Assembly: GCF_001577835.2 (NCBI RefSeq)
Contig: NC_029543.1
Span: 1,438,199-1,502,198 of the forward strand
Length of the DNA: 64,000 nt
Direction of reading: 5' to 3'
DNA from: Coturnix japonica
Lineage: Eukaryota; Chordata; Aves; Galliformes; Phasianidae
Part shown: one piece after another, positions 10,268 through 21,574 of the stretch
Layout: every line of letters begins with the position of its first letter
Numbering within the stretch: the stretch's first letter is position 1
Notes under the pieces: generated by a model
What the model was told of the DNA's origin: nothing
The model's database searches: none
What the model saw: only the letters and a program-made list of their open reading frames with translations
Translations under genes and position numbers: made by a program

Positions 10268-10627
10268 GGTGGCTCTGCCGCTGCCTGTTCGCCTGCTGCC
10301 TTCCTCCCCCACCCCCTCCTCTCCTCCTGCCTCCTCCACCTCCTCCTCCTGCCCCTCTCTCCTCCTCCACCCCCCCCCCTCCCTTTTCCTCCCTTCCCCT
10401 TTTCCCCGGATTAATTCAGACTCCTGCTTTCGGGGATCGATCTCTCTCTCGCTCCGTTTTCAGATCAGCATCATGAGCAGCTCCCGCCCGCCCCAGTGCG
10501 GTGCGGTGCTGCGAGGAGCCCGTGGAGCGATGCGTGGAGCGGTGCGGTGCGGTGCGGAGCGGTGCGGGGCGTGAGCTCGGGGCGGCTGCGGCGCCGGCTC
10601 CCGGCAGCCTCGCTCAGGGCCGCGGCG

Positions 10628-10635
10628 TGACGTCA
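10628..10635. promoter_or_regulatory. Perfect CRE palindrome TGACGTCA
   Basis: Full 8-bp CREB/ATF consensus inside a CpG-rich block about 360 bases upstream of the ONECUT3 start codon. CpG-containing CREs close to a start site are the class known to be occupied by CREB/ATF. Its role here is inferred from position only. Confidence 0.6.
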
Positions 10636-10658
10636 GTACAGCCCCGCCTCCCCCCGTA

Positions 10659-10691
10659 CCCCCCCCCCACCCCCCCCCCCCCCCCCCCCCC
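10659..10691. repeat. Poly-C tract upstream of ONECUT3
   Basis: Near-continuous run of C with one or two interruptions, G-rich on the gene's sense strand and therefore able to form a quadruplex. Length of such runs is often misassembled. Confidence 0.8.
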
Positions 10692-10700
10692 AGCACCGCA

Positions 10701-11640
10701 CCGGGGAGGGATGGAATTTGGGGGGGGGGATATAGCAGAGCAGCACCTGCACCGCTCCTCCCACGGGGAACCCCTCAACTGTGCTGACCTACCCCCTGGG
10801 TTGACCCCCGTCTATAGGGTGACCCCCCCATATCACTCAGTTGACCCCCACCTCGAGTTGGGTGATCACTATCCTAAATCCCAGAGCACAAAGCTGGATG
10901 AGTCCCCCATTGCCCTCAAAGTGCCTATCCCCGGTGCCCCCCCCCCTCATTTCCTTCTTTATCCCTATATCCCCCCCCACATTCACCCTATGTCCTCTCC
11001 CAACCCTTCCCCTCCAGTTCTACCTTCTGGCTGCAGCCCCGCTAAACCATCTGCTTCCTGCTCCCCCAAACTCATCTGTCTGTCCCTATGTGTGTCCCCA
11101 CACAACCCACACCCCCTCTTCTCCCCCCACCCCCCAATCTCCTAGGATTGCAGTGGTGTTTTGGAGCTGGAGGTGGGAATGGGGAAGGGGAAGGGAGGTC
11201 TGTGGTGGTGGTGAAGGGGGAAATAGGGAAAGGGAAATAAAGGAACAAGGAAAAGGGAATAGAGGGAAAGGTACAAGGGAAAGGGAGAGGGGAAATGGAA
11301 TGGAGAAGAGATAAAAGGGAAAGGAGGGGGAGGAAGATGGGAAGAAGCAGGAAGGCAGAATGATGTGAGCTGATGTTTAGGCCATGGCAGCACCCAGTGC
11401 CCTCCCCGGCACCATTTGGTGCCACACAGGATCCCAGCACCTCCATTTCCAGCCATGCTGAGTCCCCCAGGCCATGATGTGATGATTTCCAAAGCTTTAT
11501 TGAACCACACTGCAAACCTCAAACCCACAACCTGCCCTTGGTGGGTTATTCTGGAGCGTTCCTTCCTGGTACCACCAAACTGCAGGTGACCGGGGGGCTT
11601 CAGGGTGGGCCTGGGGTCTCCAGCACTGTGACATCCCATC
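10701..11640. other. ONECUT3 upstream flank, no gene seen
   Basis: C-rich then purine-rich (about 11180-11345) upstream DNA. No exon, transposon or structured RNA recognised. Confidence 0.5.
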
Positions 11641-12005
11641 CCACACAACAGTTTAACCCAAACCATCCCAGCCATCCTATTCCGTGCCACGTTGTGCCAT
11701 CCGATCTGATTCCATCCATCAGATCCCATATATCTGGTCACATGCATCCTATCTCACCTCATCCATTCCACATCACTCCACTGCATCTCATCTGATTCCA
11801 TTTCATCCCACCTTATCCATCCCACCCTATTTGGCCACATCTCATCTGATTCCATTCCAATTGTATCCCATTCTTTCCCATCCCACTCATCCCAAACCGT
11901 CCCATTAATTCCATCCCATCCTAAGACACCTCATCCCATTCATCCCATCCCATCCCATCCCATCCCATCCCATCCCATTTGTCTCATCTCATCCCACCCC
12001 ATCCC
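11640..12005. repeat. (CATCC)n-type degenerate pentanucleotide repeat
   Basis: Irregular CATCC/CATCT/CATTC units, becoming a perfect CATCC array at about 11938-11978. The regular core probably arose inside the older degenerate array. Confidence 0.85.
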
Positions 12006-12689
12006 TCTGCAGGCAAAATTCCTTCTCTGAACTGGGGATGAGATTTCCCTTGTTCCTCTTCCTCTCGAGTGCAAAGACCACCGTCCCATATACCCCATAT
12101 AGTCCATGGGATGTGGGCAGCAGCAGAGCAGAGGGTCCTGGGTTAGAAGGATGGGGGGAAAAGGGCAGTTTTTGTCACACTTTATCTCCCTTATAATGGG
12201 GTCCAGAGATGGGCCAGGCCAGGATGGGCATCTGCAAGGAATCCTTCCCTGCCATTGGGTGCCTTTGGTATCAGGGTTTGGTTTTAGGGCTTCCTTGCAG
12301 GGATGGGATGTGAGGGACCAGAACCAGGCAGGAGATGCAAGGGATATGGGGAGAATAAAAGGTGCACGGCGAGGAGAAGGACGGAACAAACAAGGGATGA
12401 AGCAGCCACGTCTGAAACGGTTTCATTGACTGTAATAATGGCGATGGAGCATCGACCGCCCCATCGATGGATCCATCCATCCCTGCAGCTGCCCCACGTC
12501 CCGCACAGACCCGGCACCGCCGCACCGCCCACCGATCCAAACCCAATCCACCGCCCCCCCCTCCACCCCCAGGCGGCACCGGGGGCCCCGTGGCAGGAGC
12601 TGGACTCTGCCCTGAGCCGAGCTTTGCACCCAGCAAACAACAACGGGGGGGGTGGGGTGTCGGGGGGGGGGAAGAAAGACAGAGAGAGA
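12006..12689. other. Upstream flank, no gene seen
   Basis: Unique-looking sequence with several short open frames and no recognised domain. CpG density rises from about 12430, entering the CpG-rich block upstream of ONECUT3. Confidence 0.45.
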
Positions 12690-12830
12690 GAGGAGTTTTT
12701 AGTAATTAGTGCGACATAATTGAGTAATGCGGCAGCTCCTCGCTCCAGCCCCCCCCTCCACCCCCCCCTTTCCCACTTCCCCCCTGCTCTTCTTCTTCCC
12801 CGATCGATGCAATATCATTAGGGTGAGAGG
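12690..12830. promoter_or_regulatory. Candidate regulatory island
   Basis: TTTAGTAATTAGTGCG, ATAATTGAGTAATG and GATCGATGCAATATCATTAG (ATCGAT 12803-12808) flank a C-rich segment. TAAT cores sit within CpG-rich DNA about 2.5 kb upstream of ONECUT3. Confidence 0.4.
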
Positions 12831-13560
12831 CTTTGGGGCAGAGCTCGGGGGGCCCGAACCGCTGTCGGTACTTGGGGGGGTCCCGTCAGGCGTCGCTCCG
12901 TCCCCACCGGCCCGACCCGGCAGCGCCCCGAATCCGAAGGGTTGGGCTCGGGTTCGGTGCCCCATCTCGGAGCCGGCTCCTCTCCCCTTCTTCCCATCCA
13001 TTCGACAGCTGGATGCTATTGATCCCTTCCCTCTCCTCCTTTTTTTTCCTTCCCTTCCCGAGCTCTCTCTCCTCTCTCTTTAATTCCCTCCGTTCCTCCG
13101 GAGGAGCCGCCCGGTTCTGGGGGTAAGTGCGCAAATGGGATCTCGGCCGCTCTCCGCTCTCCCTGTGCTGCCCCACGCGCGGAGTGGGCTCCCCCTCATC
13201 CCCCCCCATACCCCAATACATCTTCCTTCACCGGAGCCCTTCGGTTGCCGTACCCAGCGCTGCCCCCGTGTTCAGCGCTGCTGCGCTTCGGCGATTTTTA
13301 TTCTGCGCTCAATTTTCATCTTTCTCCCCCCCCCCCCCATACACCCTCCATCCCTACCCCCCTTCCCTCCTTCATTTCGCCTTAGGAAGAGCCCGAAAGG
13401 CAAAACGACGCGGCCCCAAATAAGAGGCGGAGAAGCACCTGAGGGTGAGATTTATGGCATCCAGCGATCAGGTACCGCGCAGGGGATTTTTGTGTCACGG
13501 GTTTTGTTGTGCCACGCACGGGAGGGAGCCGAGCAACCCCTCACCGCCCCGCACTCACTT
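12831..13560. other. CpG-rich block; possible plus-strand splice donor at 13123
   Basis: CpG-rich and non-repetitive. GGGTAAGTGC with GT at 13123-13124 is a good donor on the strand opposite to ONECUT3 and could end a non-coding first exon of a divergent transcript. No paired acceptor or coding potential was recognised. ATTGAT core at 13018-13023. Confidence 0.3.
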
Positions 13561-13564
13561 CCCC

Positions 13565-13985
13565 TATAGGCGATCAACTTCCTTAAAGTTCTTAAAGGCT
13601 TCCAAACAACAGCCCCATCGCCTGGCAGGTGAATTATTCAGTGCCTATGGATTCCTCGCGAGCCCTTTCATTCCGGTCCCAAATCTTTCCCAGCCCACCC
13701 TTTGCCTATGGATGTCTCGATTTTACAACAATCAAGCGGGAGGCGAAGAGCGTGGCAATTTCTGCTAATCGATTTTCCATACAATGGGCCCCAGATGATG
13801 TTTTAAAATGTGAGAAACTCAAATGTGTTGGTTTAAATAAGACTTTTGCAATCGATAGCTTCGGGAAAAAAAAGAGACTTTGATGCGGCTTCTGGAAGGG
13901 GATTTCGAACGCTTTCGCTTCCCGAACAAAAAACAAGGCAGGAAAATCCTAAATAATAAGAATAAGAGGTAGAAAGAAATCAGAA
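13565..13985. promoter_or_regulatory. Strong candidate enhancer island upstream of ONECUT3
   Basis: About 400 bases of non-repetitive balanced sequence containing GCTAATCGATTTTCC and GCAATCGATAGC (ATCGAT at 13768-13773 and 13851-13856), CAACAATCAAG, GGTGAATTATTCAG and a TTTAAATAAG box. Two ONECUT-compatible cores 80 bases apart make autoregulation plausible. Confidence 0.45.
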
Positions 13986-15194
13986 GTTCCTCCTGGCTTT
14001 GGAGTTCTTAAAGAGGAATAAGGGGAAAATGGGCTTCGGGTCGCTCAGCTCCGTCCCGACCAGACGCTCCGCAGCCCCCGCAGAGAAGCGCAAAAACAGC
14101 GCAAAAACCGCGCAGCTCCTTCCGGGGCAGCGCAGCTCCTCCTGCGTTCTGTCCCAAATCCTTTCGCTCTGGTTTATTATCGGGACTGTTTTTTTTCCCC
14201 CGATGTCACCGCGCTGCGTTCGGCTTTTCGGGCTTTGCGGGGAGGAGTGGGGCGGTGGGGCCGGGGGGACCTTCAGCCCTTTCCCCCCCGATTATTTCCT
14301 CCTTCCCAAATCCCCGCACCCCCTCACTGCCCTCCCCCTCCCCACCCCCTTTTCTCCCCCCATAGTGCCCGTTCGAGCCCTCGGAATCGGCTTTTATTTA
14401 TCTTTTAGATTTCTTTCTCTATTCATTTCCTTGAGACATTTTCTTTTTAGCCTCAACTTCAGGCCCTTTCCGCTCCGCTCCCGTTTCCTTTCCCTTTCCC
14501 TTTCGTCGTAATTGGAGTTTCTTCTCTCTGGAAATAATTCCCTCTCTCCTCAGAAACGCGTCCAGAGGAGAGGAGCAGACCGGGGTGTCCCCCCCCCCCA
14601 TCACAACCCCCCACCCTTTTTTTTTGTTGGCAGAGGGGAAAAACCCCTCAACGAGGGGGGAAAGAAACACTGGGGGATGCGGGCAAAGCCGCCCCCCCCA
14701 ATCTCCCCCACCCCCTCCCCATCCCCTCCGCTCTCTGCCCACTTTTCTCGTTCGCCATAAAACTTTGGAGCTGCCCCCAAACCGCTTTGCAGTGCTATGG
14801 GGGGCTGGGGGTCGGACCCTCAGCCGATATCCCACAGCGGGGGGGATTGTTTGGGACCCCCGTGTTCTCTTTTCGATGTCACACGCTGTGGTTTCCCACG
14901 TAGAACTCCGGGACGGGGCCGGGCTCGGGACCCTCCCCCCCTTTTTGCTCCCCCCATGGAGGAGGGGTTGATATCAGCGGGGACCTCCGGGCACCTCTTC
15001 CATCCGCGGTTTGTTTTCAGGAGTTCACAGCTGAACTTTACACCCTGAGCGCAGCGCGGCCCCGTCGGGGCTTTCGGGGGAAAAGCAGAGAAAAAAGCTC
15101 GAATTTCGCCGTGTTCCGAGCTGCCATTTTCCCCCATTCTTTTTTCCCCCCTCCTTTTTCCCCTCCTTCCCCCCCCCCTATTCCCCCTCCCCCC
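13986..15194. other. CpG-rich upstream DNA, no gene seen
   Basis: GC-rich with pyrimidine-rich tracts at about 14270-14360 and 14395-14510. Open frames are low in complexity and mutually overlapping on both strands. No transposon was recognised. Confidence 0.45.
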
Positions 15195-15215
15195 NNNNNN
15201 NNNNNNNNNNNNNNN
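15195..15215. other. Assembly gap or unresolved bases (21 N)
   Basis: The only ambiguous bases in the window, in a run flanked by C-rich sequence. Frames crossing it are meaningless. Confidence 0.98.
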
Positions 15216-15435
15216 CCGATTTCTCCTTTCCCACTCTCGGCCCGTCCCAAATCCCGACGCGGATTTCGGAGCTTCCGAATGAGAAACGCAGCGATTCCTG
15301 GAGCTCCGCGGGGTGCGAGTGGCTCAGCCCCCCCCCCAAACTCCCCCCTTCCCATCCCAACTTCTGCCTCCTTGCGGGGTTCGGAGATCCCATTTCCCCC
15401 CTCCGAGCTTTATGGGACCCCAAAGCTCAGAGGCA

Positions 15436-15503
<68 letters not shown>
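15436..15503. repeat. (AAT)n microsatellite
   Basis: More than 20 nearly perfect AAT/ATA trinucleotides; likely length-polymorphic. Confidence 0.97.
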
Positions 15504-15504
<1 letters not shown>

Positions 15505-15689
15505 TTAAAATAGCCCCCAAAAAGCAGAACGGCGACGTGCAGAGGGGAAGGGCCGGTCATTCACAGCGACGTCGGGAAAAATCGGGGTTTGCTCAATACT
15601 CTTTAATCGCCCATTGACACCCGCAGCACCCAGAGCTCACCCAAAGGCTGAGGGTCCCCCCCCTCATTCCCTAAGCTTCCTCCCCCCCA

Positions 15690-16045
15690 GTTGTGAGCAC
15701 ACACATAATGCTGGGGAATATCTTCGGGTGTTGGTGAGGTGGAAAAGAACCCGATGTGAGCCCTTTATTCCGGGCTGCAAAGTGCTCTGCGTTGAAACAG
15801 CGGCAGTTCCCGTCTCCTTCTTTCATCCGAATTAGGTATATACGTAAATAGATCTGAATAATAAATACACGCACACAGGAAAATTGTATTTATTTCGTAT
15901 GTATCCGGGTGTATTTATGCAGGCGGCTCCTGCCTGTGAATTCTTGCGGCAGTATTTTCCTCTTACGGCAGCTCAGGAAGAAGCTTTGCTTTTCCAAACC
16001 CCGATTTTGGAGAATTTCACCCCAAATCTCACATTATTGGGGTAC
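15690..16045. promoter_or_regulatory. Candidate regulatory island
   Basis: AT-rich block with CCGAATTAGGTATATACG, AAATAGATCTGAATAATAAA and GTATTTATTTCGTATG. Lies between the AAT repeat and a purine-rich stretch. No repeat family recognised. Confidence 0.35.
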
Positions 16046-16920
16046 GGCCGCCCCCCCCCCCCCCGGCACCGGAGGGAACCGAGATGGGGAAATGGGGAGG
16101 GGGGTCATTGCCCTCAATGCCTGCGGCTCAGACCCTGCAACAGGTGGCACCGGTCCCCTGGGATGTGGCAGCGGGGGGGTCGAGCAGGGATGGGGTGAGG
16201 AAGAGCGGGATATGGAAGGGACAGAGGATGGACAGGGATGGGGACAAGGCTGGGATGGGTGCGACACGACCAGGACAAGGGATATGAGGAAAGGATGGGG
16301 ACAAGGAATGAATGAGTGTGATGCGGAGACGGGGAAAGACAGGCAGCAGGACAAGGCAGGGATGGGGAGGAGGAAAAATGGGAGTTAATGCAGATAGAGA
16401 TGGGGATGGGTAGAAGGTGGGGATGGGGACAAAGCAGGGACAGAGATGAGGGTGAGGCAGGGATGGGGACAAGGGAAAAAAGGGAAATGAGGCAGGGATG
16501 GAGAGAGGCAGCGTTGGGGATGAGGGAAAGCAGAAGACAAGGCAGGAAGAGCGGACAAAGCAAGGACAAGGGCAAGCAGGAACCCACTGCCCCCAGGGCT
16601 GCCTGACACCGGGTGCCATGGGGCGCAGCCCTGGGTCCCTGCAGGGTGGGTGCCACACACCAACCTCAGATTGTGGTGCTGTGTTCACCAAAAATAACCC
16701 AAAGCAGCTCCTAACCCACAGCTACCGCACGTGTGCGTGCACACACACAGAGCTGGCCGTGATCGATACCCATCTCACAGAGCTGTGTATGGGAAACGTG
16801 CACCCCAAAGTCCCCTGCTGCCCCCAGCACAAAGCCACCCCACAGCAGTAGCACCCCAAGAGCGAGCCCGGATGGGGCACAGTGCATTGGCCCCTCTCTG
16901 TGTGCCCTCCTCTCTCCCAC
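16046..16920. repeat. Degenerate G-rich minisatellite-like region (GGGATGGGGACAAGG)
   Basis: Irregular GGGATGGGGACAAGGC / GAGGCAGGGATGGGG units between about 16190 and 16580, then ordinary sequence. Open frames on both strands derive from the repeat. Confidence 0.6.
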
Positions 16921-16924
16921 AGCA

Positions 16925-17460
16925 GTAATTGCTGCTGTATTTATCCAAACGAGGAGGGGGGTGGCAGAGAAAGACTTCTAAGAGTAATTTTCCGGGAATT
17001 CTCCTCGGTGTAATTGTCTTGATAATAAATCCAGACGCTTAGCCTGTGTATGAATTGCTTTTTACCATTTTCATTTATTATTGAACACAGTGGGGAGAAG
17101 GGGAAACGCAACAGGGCTCATTCTTGTGAGAGAGAAGGGGTGAAGGGGCCGAGGAGATGATTTCTGTGCAGATCCGGGAAACCTGGACGTGTTCATCATC
17201 TTACTCTTTTATTTTCATAGCCCATTTCCCCATCCCCCTCTTTCTTATTTTATTTAAGGTGGGGGGGGTTGGGATGGGGGGGAAGGAGGGTATTGAAAAC
17301 TAATTAAATAACCCGTTAGCTAACACGTTAAATTAAGATCCACTCTTGGATTTAATGATGTCTACGGAAGAATTGACAGAAATGTGAAGACAGTCTGTCG
17401 ATAGATTCCTTCCCCTGGTTACGCCGTAGAAATGTGATTAAAACAGATCTCCAAGAAGGG
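16925..17460. promoter_or_regulatory. Candidate enhancer island
   Basis: Contains CAGTAATTGCTGCTGTATTT, GTGTAATTGTCTTGATAATA, TCATTTATTATTGAACACAG and AACTAATTAAATAACCCG, followed by TTAAATTAAGATCC. Dense TAAT and ATTA cores with no repeat signature; interrupted by a poly-G stretch near 17265. Confidence 0.45.
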
Positions 17461-17839
17461 TATCCCAACACTGTGCCCATAAGGGGATGGAGCCACCAGG
17501 GCACCCATTGGTCTCTAGGGACAAATAGCTGTTGAGTGACACAATGCAGAGCAATGATGCTCTTCTTTGGGTGAATGCAGCAGTGTGTTTGGGGATGAGA
17601 AACCACCTCCAGATGTGAGGATGAAGCAAACCTCTGGGCAGGGTTTGTGTGCCTGAGGATGGGGCCAATGTCCTCTGCCACTCCTTGTGTCCATGCAGTG
17701 ATGCCATTGCTGGATGATCTTCCCCTTCCCCATGTTTGAGGTGCAGAGGTGCAATGTGGATGGATGCAAGGATGAGCCCTCTCTCTGTCCTCGCTCCAGC
17801 AATGCAAACACGGTGAGCATACACCCATTGCTTTCTGCT
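17461..17839. other. Intergenic, nothing recognised
   Basis: Ordinary unique sequence; overlapping minus-strand frames share no domain with known proteins. Confidence 0.45.
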
Positions 17840-18084
17840 TAAGCTCTCAGGTAAAGGTTACCTTAGCATCCAGGCTGAAAAAATCAATGGCTGATACAGC
17901 ATGAGACTCAGAAAGACAACATACATCTATCACTTAGGGATTCGATGGGCTTAGAATAGTCTTGTCAACAAATGATTGTTTAAACAGAATATCTCAACTG
18001 TTTATGGCACCCTTAATCCATACATCTGACTAGCCCCATAACGTGTCGTGAGCATGGATCGCTCTGTAGAAACCTCTGTTGTTA
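17840..18084. promoter_or_regulatory. Candidate regulatory island
   Basis: AAAAAATCAATGGCTGAT (ATCAAT 17883-17888, ONECUT-like), AATGATTGTTTAAACAG (forkhead-like TGTTTA) and CCCTTAATCC. Directly adjoins the fold-back repeat relic on its right. Confidence 0.4.
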
Positions 18085-18182
18085 GGTCCAGGGCTGCAGA
18101 ACGCTTAAGCACGTGCTTAAGTCTCTTAGACTTCAAATTAATCATGTGCTTAAGTGCTTTGCTCGTTTAGGCCTGGCCTAAG
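18085..18182. mobile_element. Fold-back relic resembling an old amniote MITE-like repeat
   Basis: Two inverted arms: CTTAAGCACGTG at 18104-18115 and its near-complement CATGTGCTTAAG at 18143-18154, with CCAGGGC and GCCTGG at the outer ends. The left arm is itself part of a perfect 18-bp palindrome. The wording GTGCTTAAGTGCTTTGC followed by a GGGCC/GGCCT-type end matches, from memory, a repeat scattered in turtle, crocodile and bird genomes. Family name not assigned; no transposase is encoded. Confidence 0.5.
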
Positions 18183-19999
18183 AACAGGGAAATACCTGTC
18201 ATGGTGTTAATGGATGAAGTTTTTGTTCCCTGCCCTCCATTTATGTGGTGTGCAAAGGGCTCAATGCACATACTTGCTCCGGACGTGGCATCTTCTGAAT
18301 GGTTTCTTTGGGTGGTGTTCAAACAGAGCGGTGTCACCTGGATGTGGATGGGTTCTGTGTGCTCCATAAGCCCATGAAATGCATTGTGGTTTTGCTGGCA
18401 TTGCAGGGAGGCTTTGGGGAAGGAGCTGTGAGTTCAAGAATGCCAAGGAACAGATGGAAAAGGAACAGAAGAGCAAAATGAGGATGGAGAAGCAGCTCTG
18501 ACCCAGAGCAACAGCCATGAGATCCTTGGGACCTCAGCAGGGAAAGTGGGGGAGGAATGGAGCTGGAAACCCAGCACAGTAATGCAGCCCCTCTCCTAGC
18601 ATGGCAGGCTCAACCAGCACCCATCAGTTTCCTGTTTCTCTCCCAAATAACCACAGCTTTTCAATTGGTGTTCAAGTGTTTGGGGTCTTGCAAGAAATCC
18701 CAACTCAACCCATAGCTCAACCAAGAGGGTGTCAAACCCAAAGGGAAGGTGAATGCTGTGTGCCCCCGTGGTCCTCCCATGGCACCCTCCACCCGCAGAG
18801 ATGGGGCTCATGTACAAGAAATGAACGCCAGAAACAGGGGCTTCTGCACACACAGATCTGCACAATGCAAAATACAACAGCGAAGATGGGAGAGTGAAGG
18901 AAATAAAAGAGCATTAAACCACGTATCAATATTTCTCCTCAAAATGTGGAATGCATTTTCTTTTCTGAAAAATTAATAACCTCTCTTTGTCAATTGACTC
19001 TCTCCCGTCTCCCCTCCCTCTCGCTTGCCTCCACCTCCTCCTTGTCTGCAGAGGGTGTTCAATGGAAAACAAGGAAGGATAACAAAGCCGGATCATCCCC
19101 AGCAATTCCAGATTTGAGATTTTTAATGGTTGTAAAGAGTTCATCTCCACCACCCCAAGACTGTGTGGAACCCCCAGGGATGGGGCCCCTCCCCATTTGA
19201 TCAATTTTGGCTCCTGAAGGTGCTTTTTCATTCAGCCCAGCACCCAGCATGTTGTGTTTGGGTCAATGATGTGTTTGGGTGCACGGCCATGAATTCCCAC
19301 AGCCCACGTACCCATACAACCCCATGGAAGCACAGAGGAGAGGTCAGGTCACTGTAGAAGGATCTGGAGATGCCACCAGTGCCAAGTGTTCATGAGGTGC
19401 TGAGAGCGATGTTTATTGTACATCTCAATGGTAAGCAGGTGTTAAATGACAAACCCACATAGGGGTCTTGATGGAAATGGGGTGCGACGCTCCATCCCTT
19501 CTTTTTTCACACATCTATGCCCCAAGGCCAAACCCAGCAGCCCAGGCAGGTCTAAATGTGATGGGTTCCTCCTGCTAAAGTGGTGGTTGGAAGGACAGAG
19601 CCCACATAGGGGACAGCAGTATCCCTATAGGGCTGGAGCATCCCCACAGCCCCCGATTTGGGGGGGCAGAGATTTGGGGTCCACGGGAGCTGTCCATCAG
19701 CACCACCGCCCTCACAGCACAGATCCCATTGGGATGGAGTTGAACAATGGGATCACACCAAAGAACAGGAATGTGGTGTTTTTTTTTCCCTAAAGCCCTG
19801 CTCAGATCTCAGCAGTGGACAGGGCCGGCGGATAGCTTGTCAGATATCGAGCAGGCATGTCAATGCTGCAGGCTCTAAGTGAAAGCAAAAAATCAGTTAA
19901 TGGTCTGCCTGAGCCGTCCTCTTGGCGTGGGCAGTTCTCACAGAACCCGGGGCAAGAGACCTGCGAGGGGGTGATGAGCTGCTTGGCAAAGAGATCATT
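18183..19999. other. Intergenic, no gene seen
   Basis: Unique-looking sequence, mostly GC 45-55 by eye. A short AT-rich segment at 18900-18985 could be regulatory. No repeats or exons recognised. Confidence 0.45.
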
Positions 20000-20350
20000 C
20001 AGCAGCCATTAATGTGCGGATAAAACAAAATATCAGGGGGAAACGTCTCCCATGGGAAGAGGAGAGCGAGGAAATGTCATGGTTCAGATCCTGCTTAAAA
20101 TCCCCATGGAATTTGTAGAAGAGTTTTGGGATTTGCCAAGAAACAGGTTCTTTCTTCGGTAGAAATATGGCTGGTTTTCATTTCTTCCCCCTCCTCAATT
20201 AGGACGAAAAAATATATATGTGAGAAATAAAAAGAAATTGCAGACATTGTCGATCAAAGGAAGTGGATCTGACAGGCTTTAAAACAGTAGCACAAATTCA
20301 GCATGGGCAGTTTTTCAAAGGTCCATTTAGTGTAAATTAATCATGATTTT
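20000..20350. promoter_or_regulatory. Candidate regulatory island
   Basis: CAGCCATTAATGTGCGG, ATAAAACAAAATATCAGG, TCAATTAGGACG and TGTAAATTAATCATG. AT-rich and non-repetitive. Confidence 0.35.
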
Positions 20351-21574
20351 AAAACAAAATAAAAAATCACACGGGGCTGGAAGAGGAAATGATTCTTTAG
20401 GGAAATGCTGAAATGGGGCAATCTGATGACTCCCACTCTTTTCATTCGTCCAATGCAGTGTTTGAAAAGGGAGATTTAATGGCACAGCTGGCTCTTTTGG
20501 GGGAGAAAGAAGTGAGTTTTGATGAAGCAGCATTTCTCAGATTCTCAGAACTTTTGGAGTATTTCTGATCTCTCCTGGATGGAGAAGAGCTCAGGGTGTT
20601 CCTAGGAGCAGAGCAATGCAGTGCCAGCACTATCAGCTGTTGTGATTCTCCTTGAAGCTCAGTGCCCTCCTTCCTCCGTGGGAAGGGGGAAAAATCAGTA
20701 GAGCACAAGAACATTTAAAACAGGTGATTTCTGAGGAGGAGAAAATGGTGCCAGCGTGATCACTGCAAGGTTCTGTGATGATTCTGTGCTTTATGCTAAA
20801 GGTGCTGTCTCCTTTTGGGGAATGACATTCATCCCTATATGGAAAGCCAGAGTGAGATCTTGTAACCATACCTGCCTCAGGCTGGGCTGCATTTGGCTCT
20901 TCTACATGAGATGAAACTAATGCTATGTATATATATGTATTTAAGTATTTATTGCAAAGAAATTGTAAAACAGTCATATATACTTCAAATTAGATAATAG
21001 TGTGTACGCTTTCTGGTGTTCCCTTCTTGGTTGGGGGAGGCAAGGTCAACCAGCCTGTGCACAGCAGTGGGTTATATGAATTACCCATTGTGGGACTCAA
21101 GCAAGTGGTTGGCTTTGCTGACCTCGGGGACATGGGGTTTTTGTGGAGCTGATTGGTACTTTGAGGATGGGAGGCCACTTGCTGTGTGTGTCTCACAGCG
21201 GTGTTGGCACTTGGCTTTGAGTGTCCACTTCTAAGCACTCGTGTGCTGGTATTAACCCCTCCATCCTTTCACCGTGTAAAGATAAGATAATCACAAGCTG
21301 GGGATTATAACACTCTCGTGCTAAGCCTTTGGGATCGAGATAGAGCATCACCTGGGGACTGCAGGGAAAGGCTCGCACACATGAGACACGTGTCTCTGTG
21401 GAGGGAGGGATTGAAAACAGCCTCCCCACCTCCAGCAGGTGGGATTGGAGAGAGATCTGAGCACAGCTTTGGGGACGAAGCCAAGGGAGCACAGAGCTGT
21501 TGTGGCACAGGGGTTCACCTCGTTGTGGAGGAGGGATGGGCCTTGTCTACCTGCAGAATGGCGAGCCAAAATTG
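20351..21574. other. Intergenic, no gene seen
   Basis: GGTTCTGTGATGATTCTGTG near 20769 resembles the octamer tail of CR1, but no body is evident. A TATATATGTATTTAAG stretch lies near 20930. Otherwise unremarkable. Confidence 0.4.

Larger units (their letters stand above)
10268..10700 (-). promoter_or_regulatory. ONECUT3: ONECUT3 5' UTR and candidate CpG-rich promoter
   Basis: The region directly upstream of the ONECUT3 ATG is GC- and CpG-rich. It contains a perfect cAMP-response palindrome TGACGTCA (10628-10635), a GC-box-like CCCCGCCTC (10641-10649), repeated GGTGC units (about 10497-10568), an ATCGAT core (10436-10441) and a long poly-C run. No TATA box is obvious, as expected for a CpG-island promoter. 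The transcription start cannot be placed from sequence alone. An upstream in-frame ATG at 10339 would add only a Gly/Glu-rich leader not seen in the family. Confidence 0.6.

Noticed and set aside
10268-10339. Upstream in-frame ATG that would extend ONECUT3 by 24 residues
   Set aside because: The extension is Gly/Glu-rich and not seen in the family, while the ATG at 10267 has a full Kozak context and matches family N-termini.
9635-10414. 259-codon plus-strand frame opposite ONECUT3
   Set aside because: Shadow of a GC-rich coding exon; no domain.
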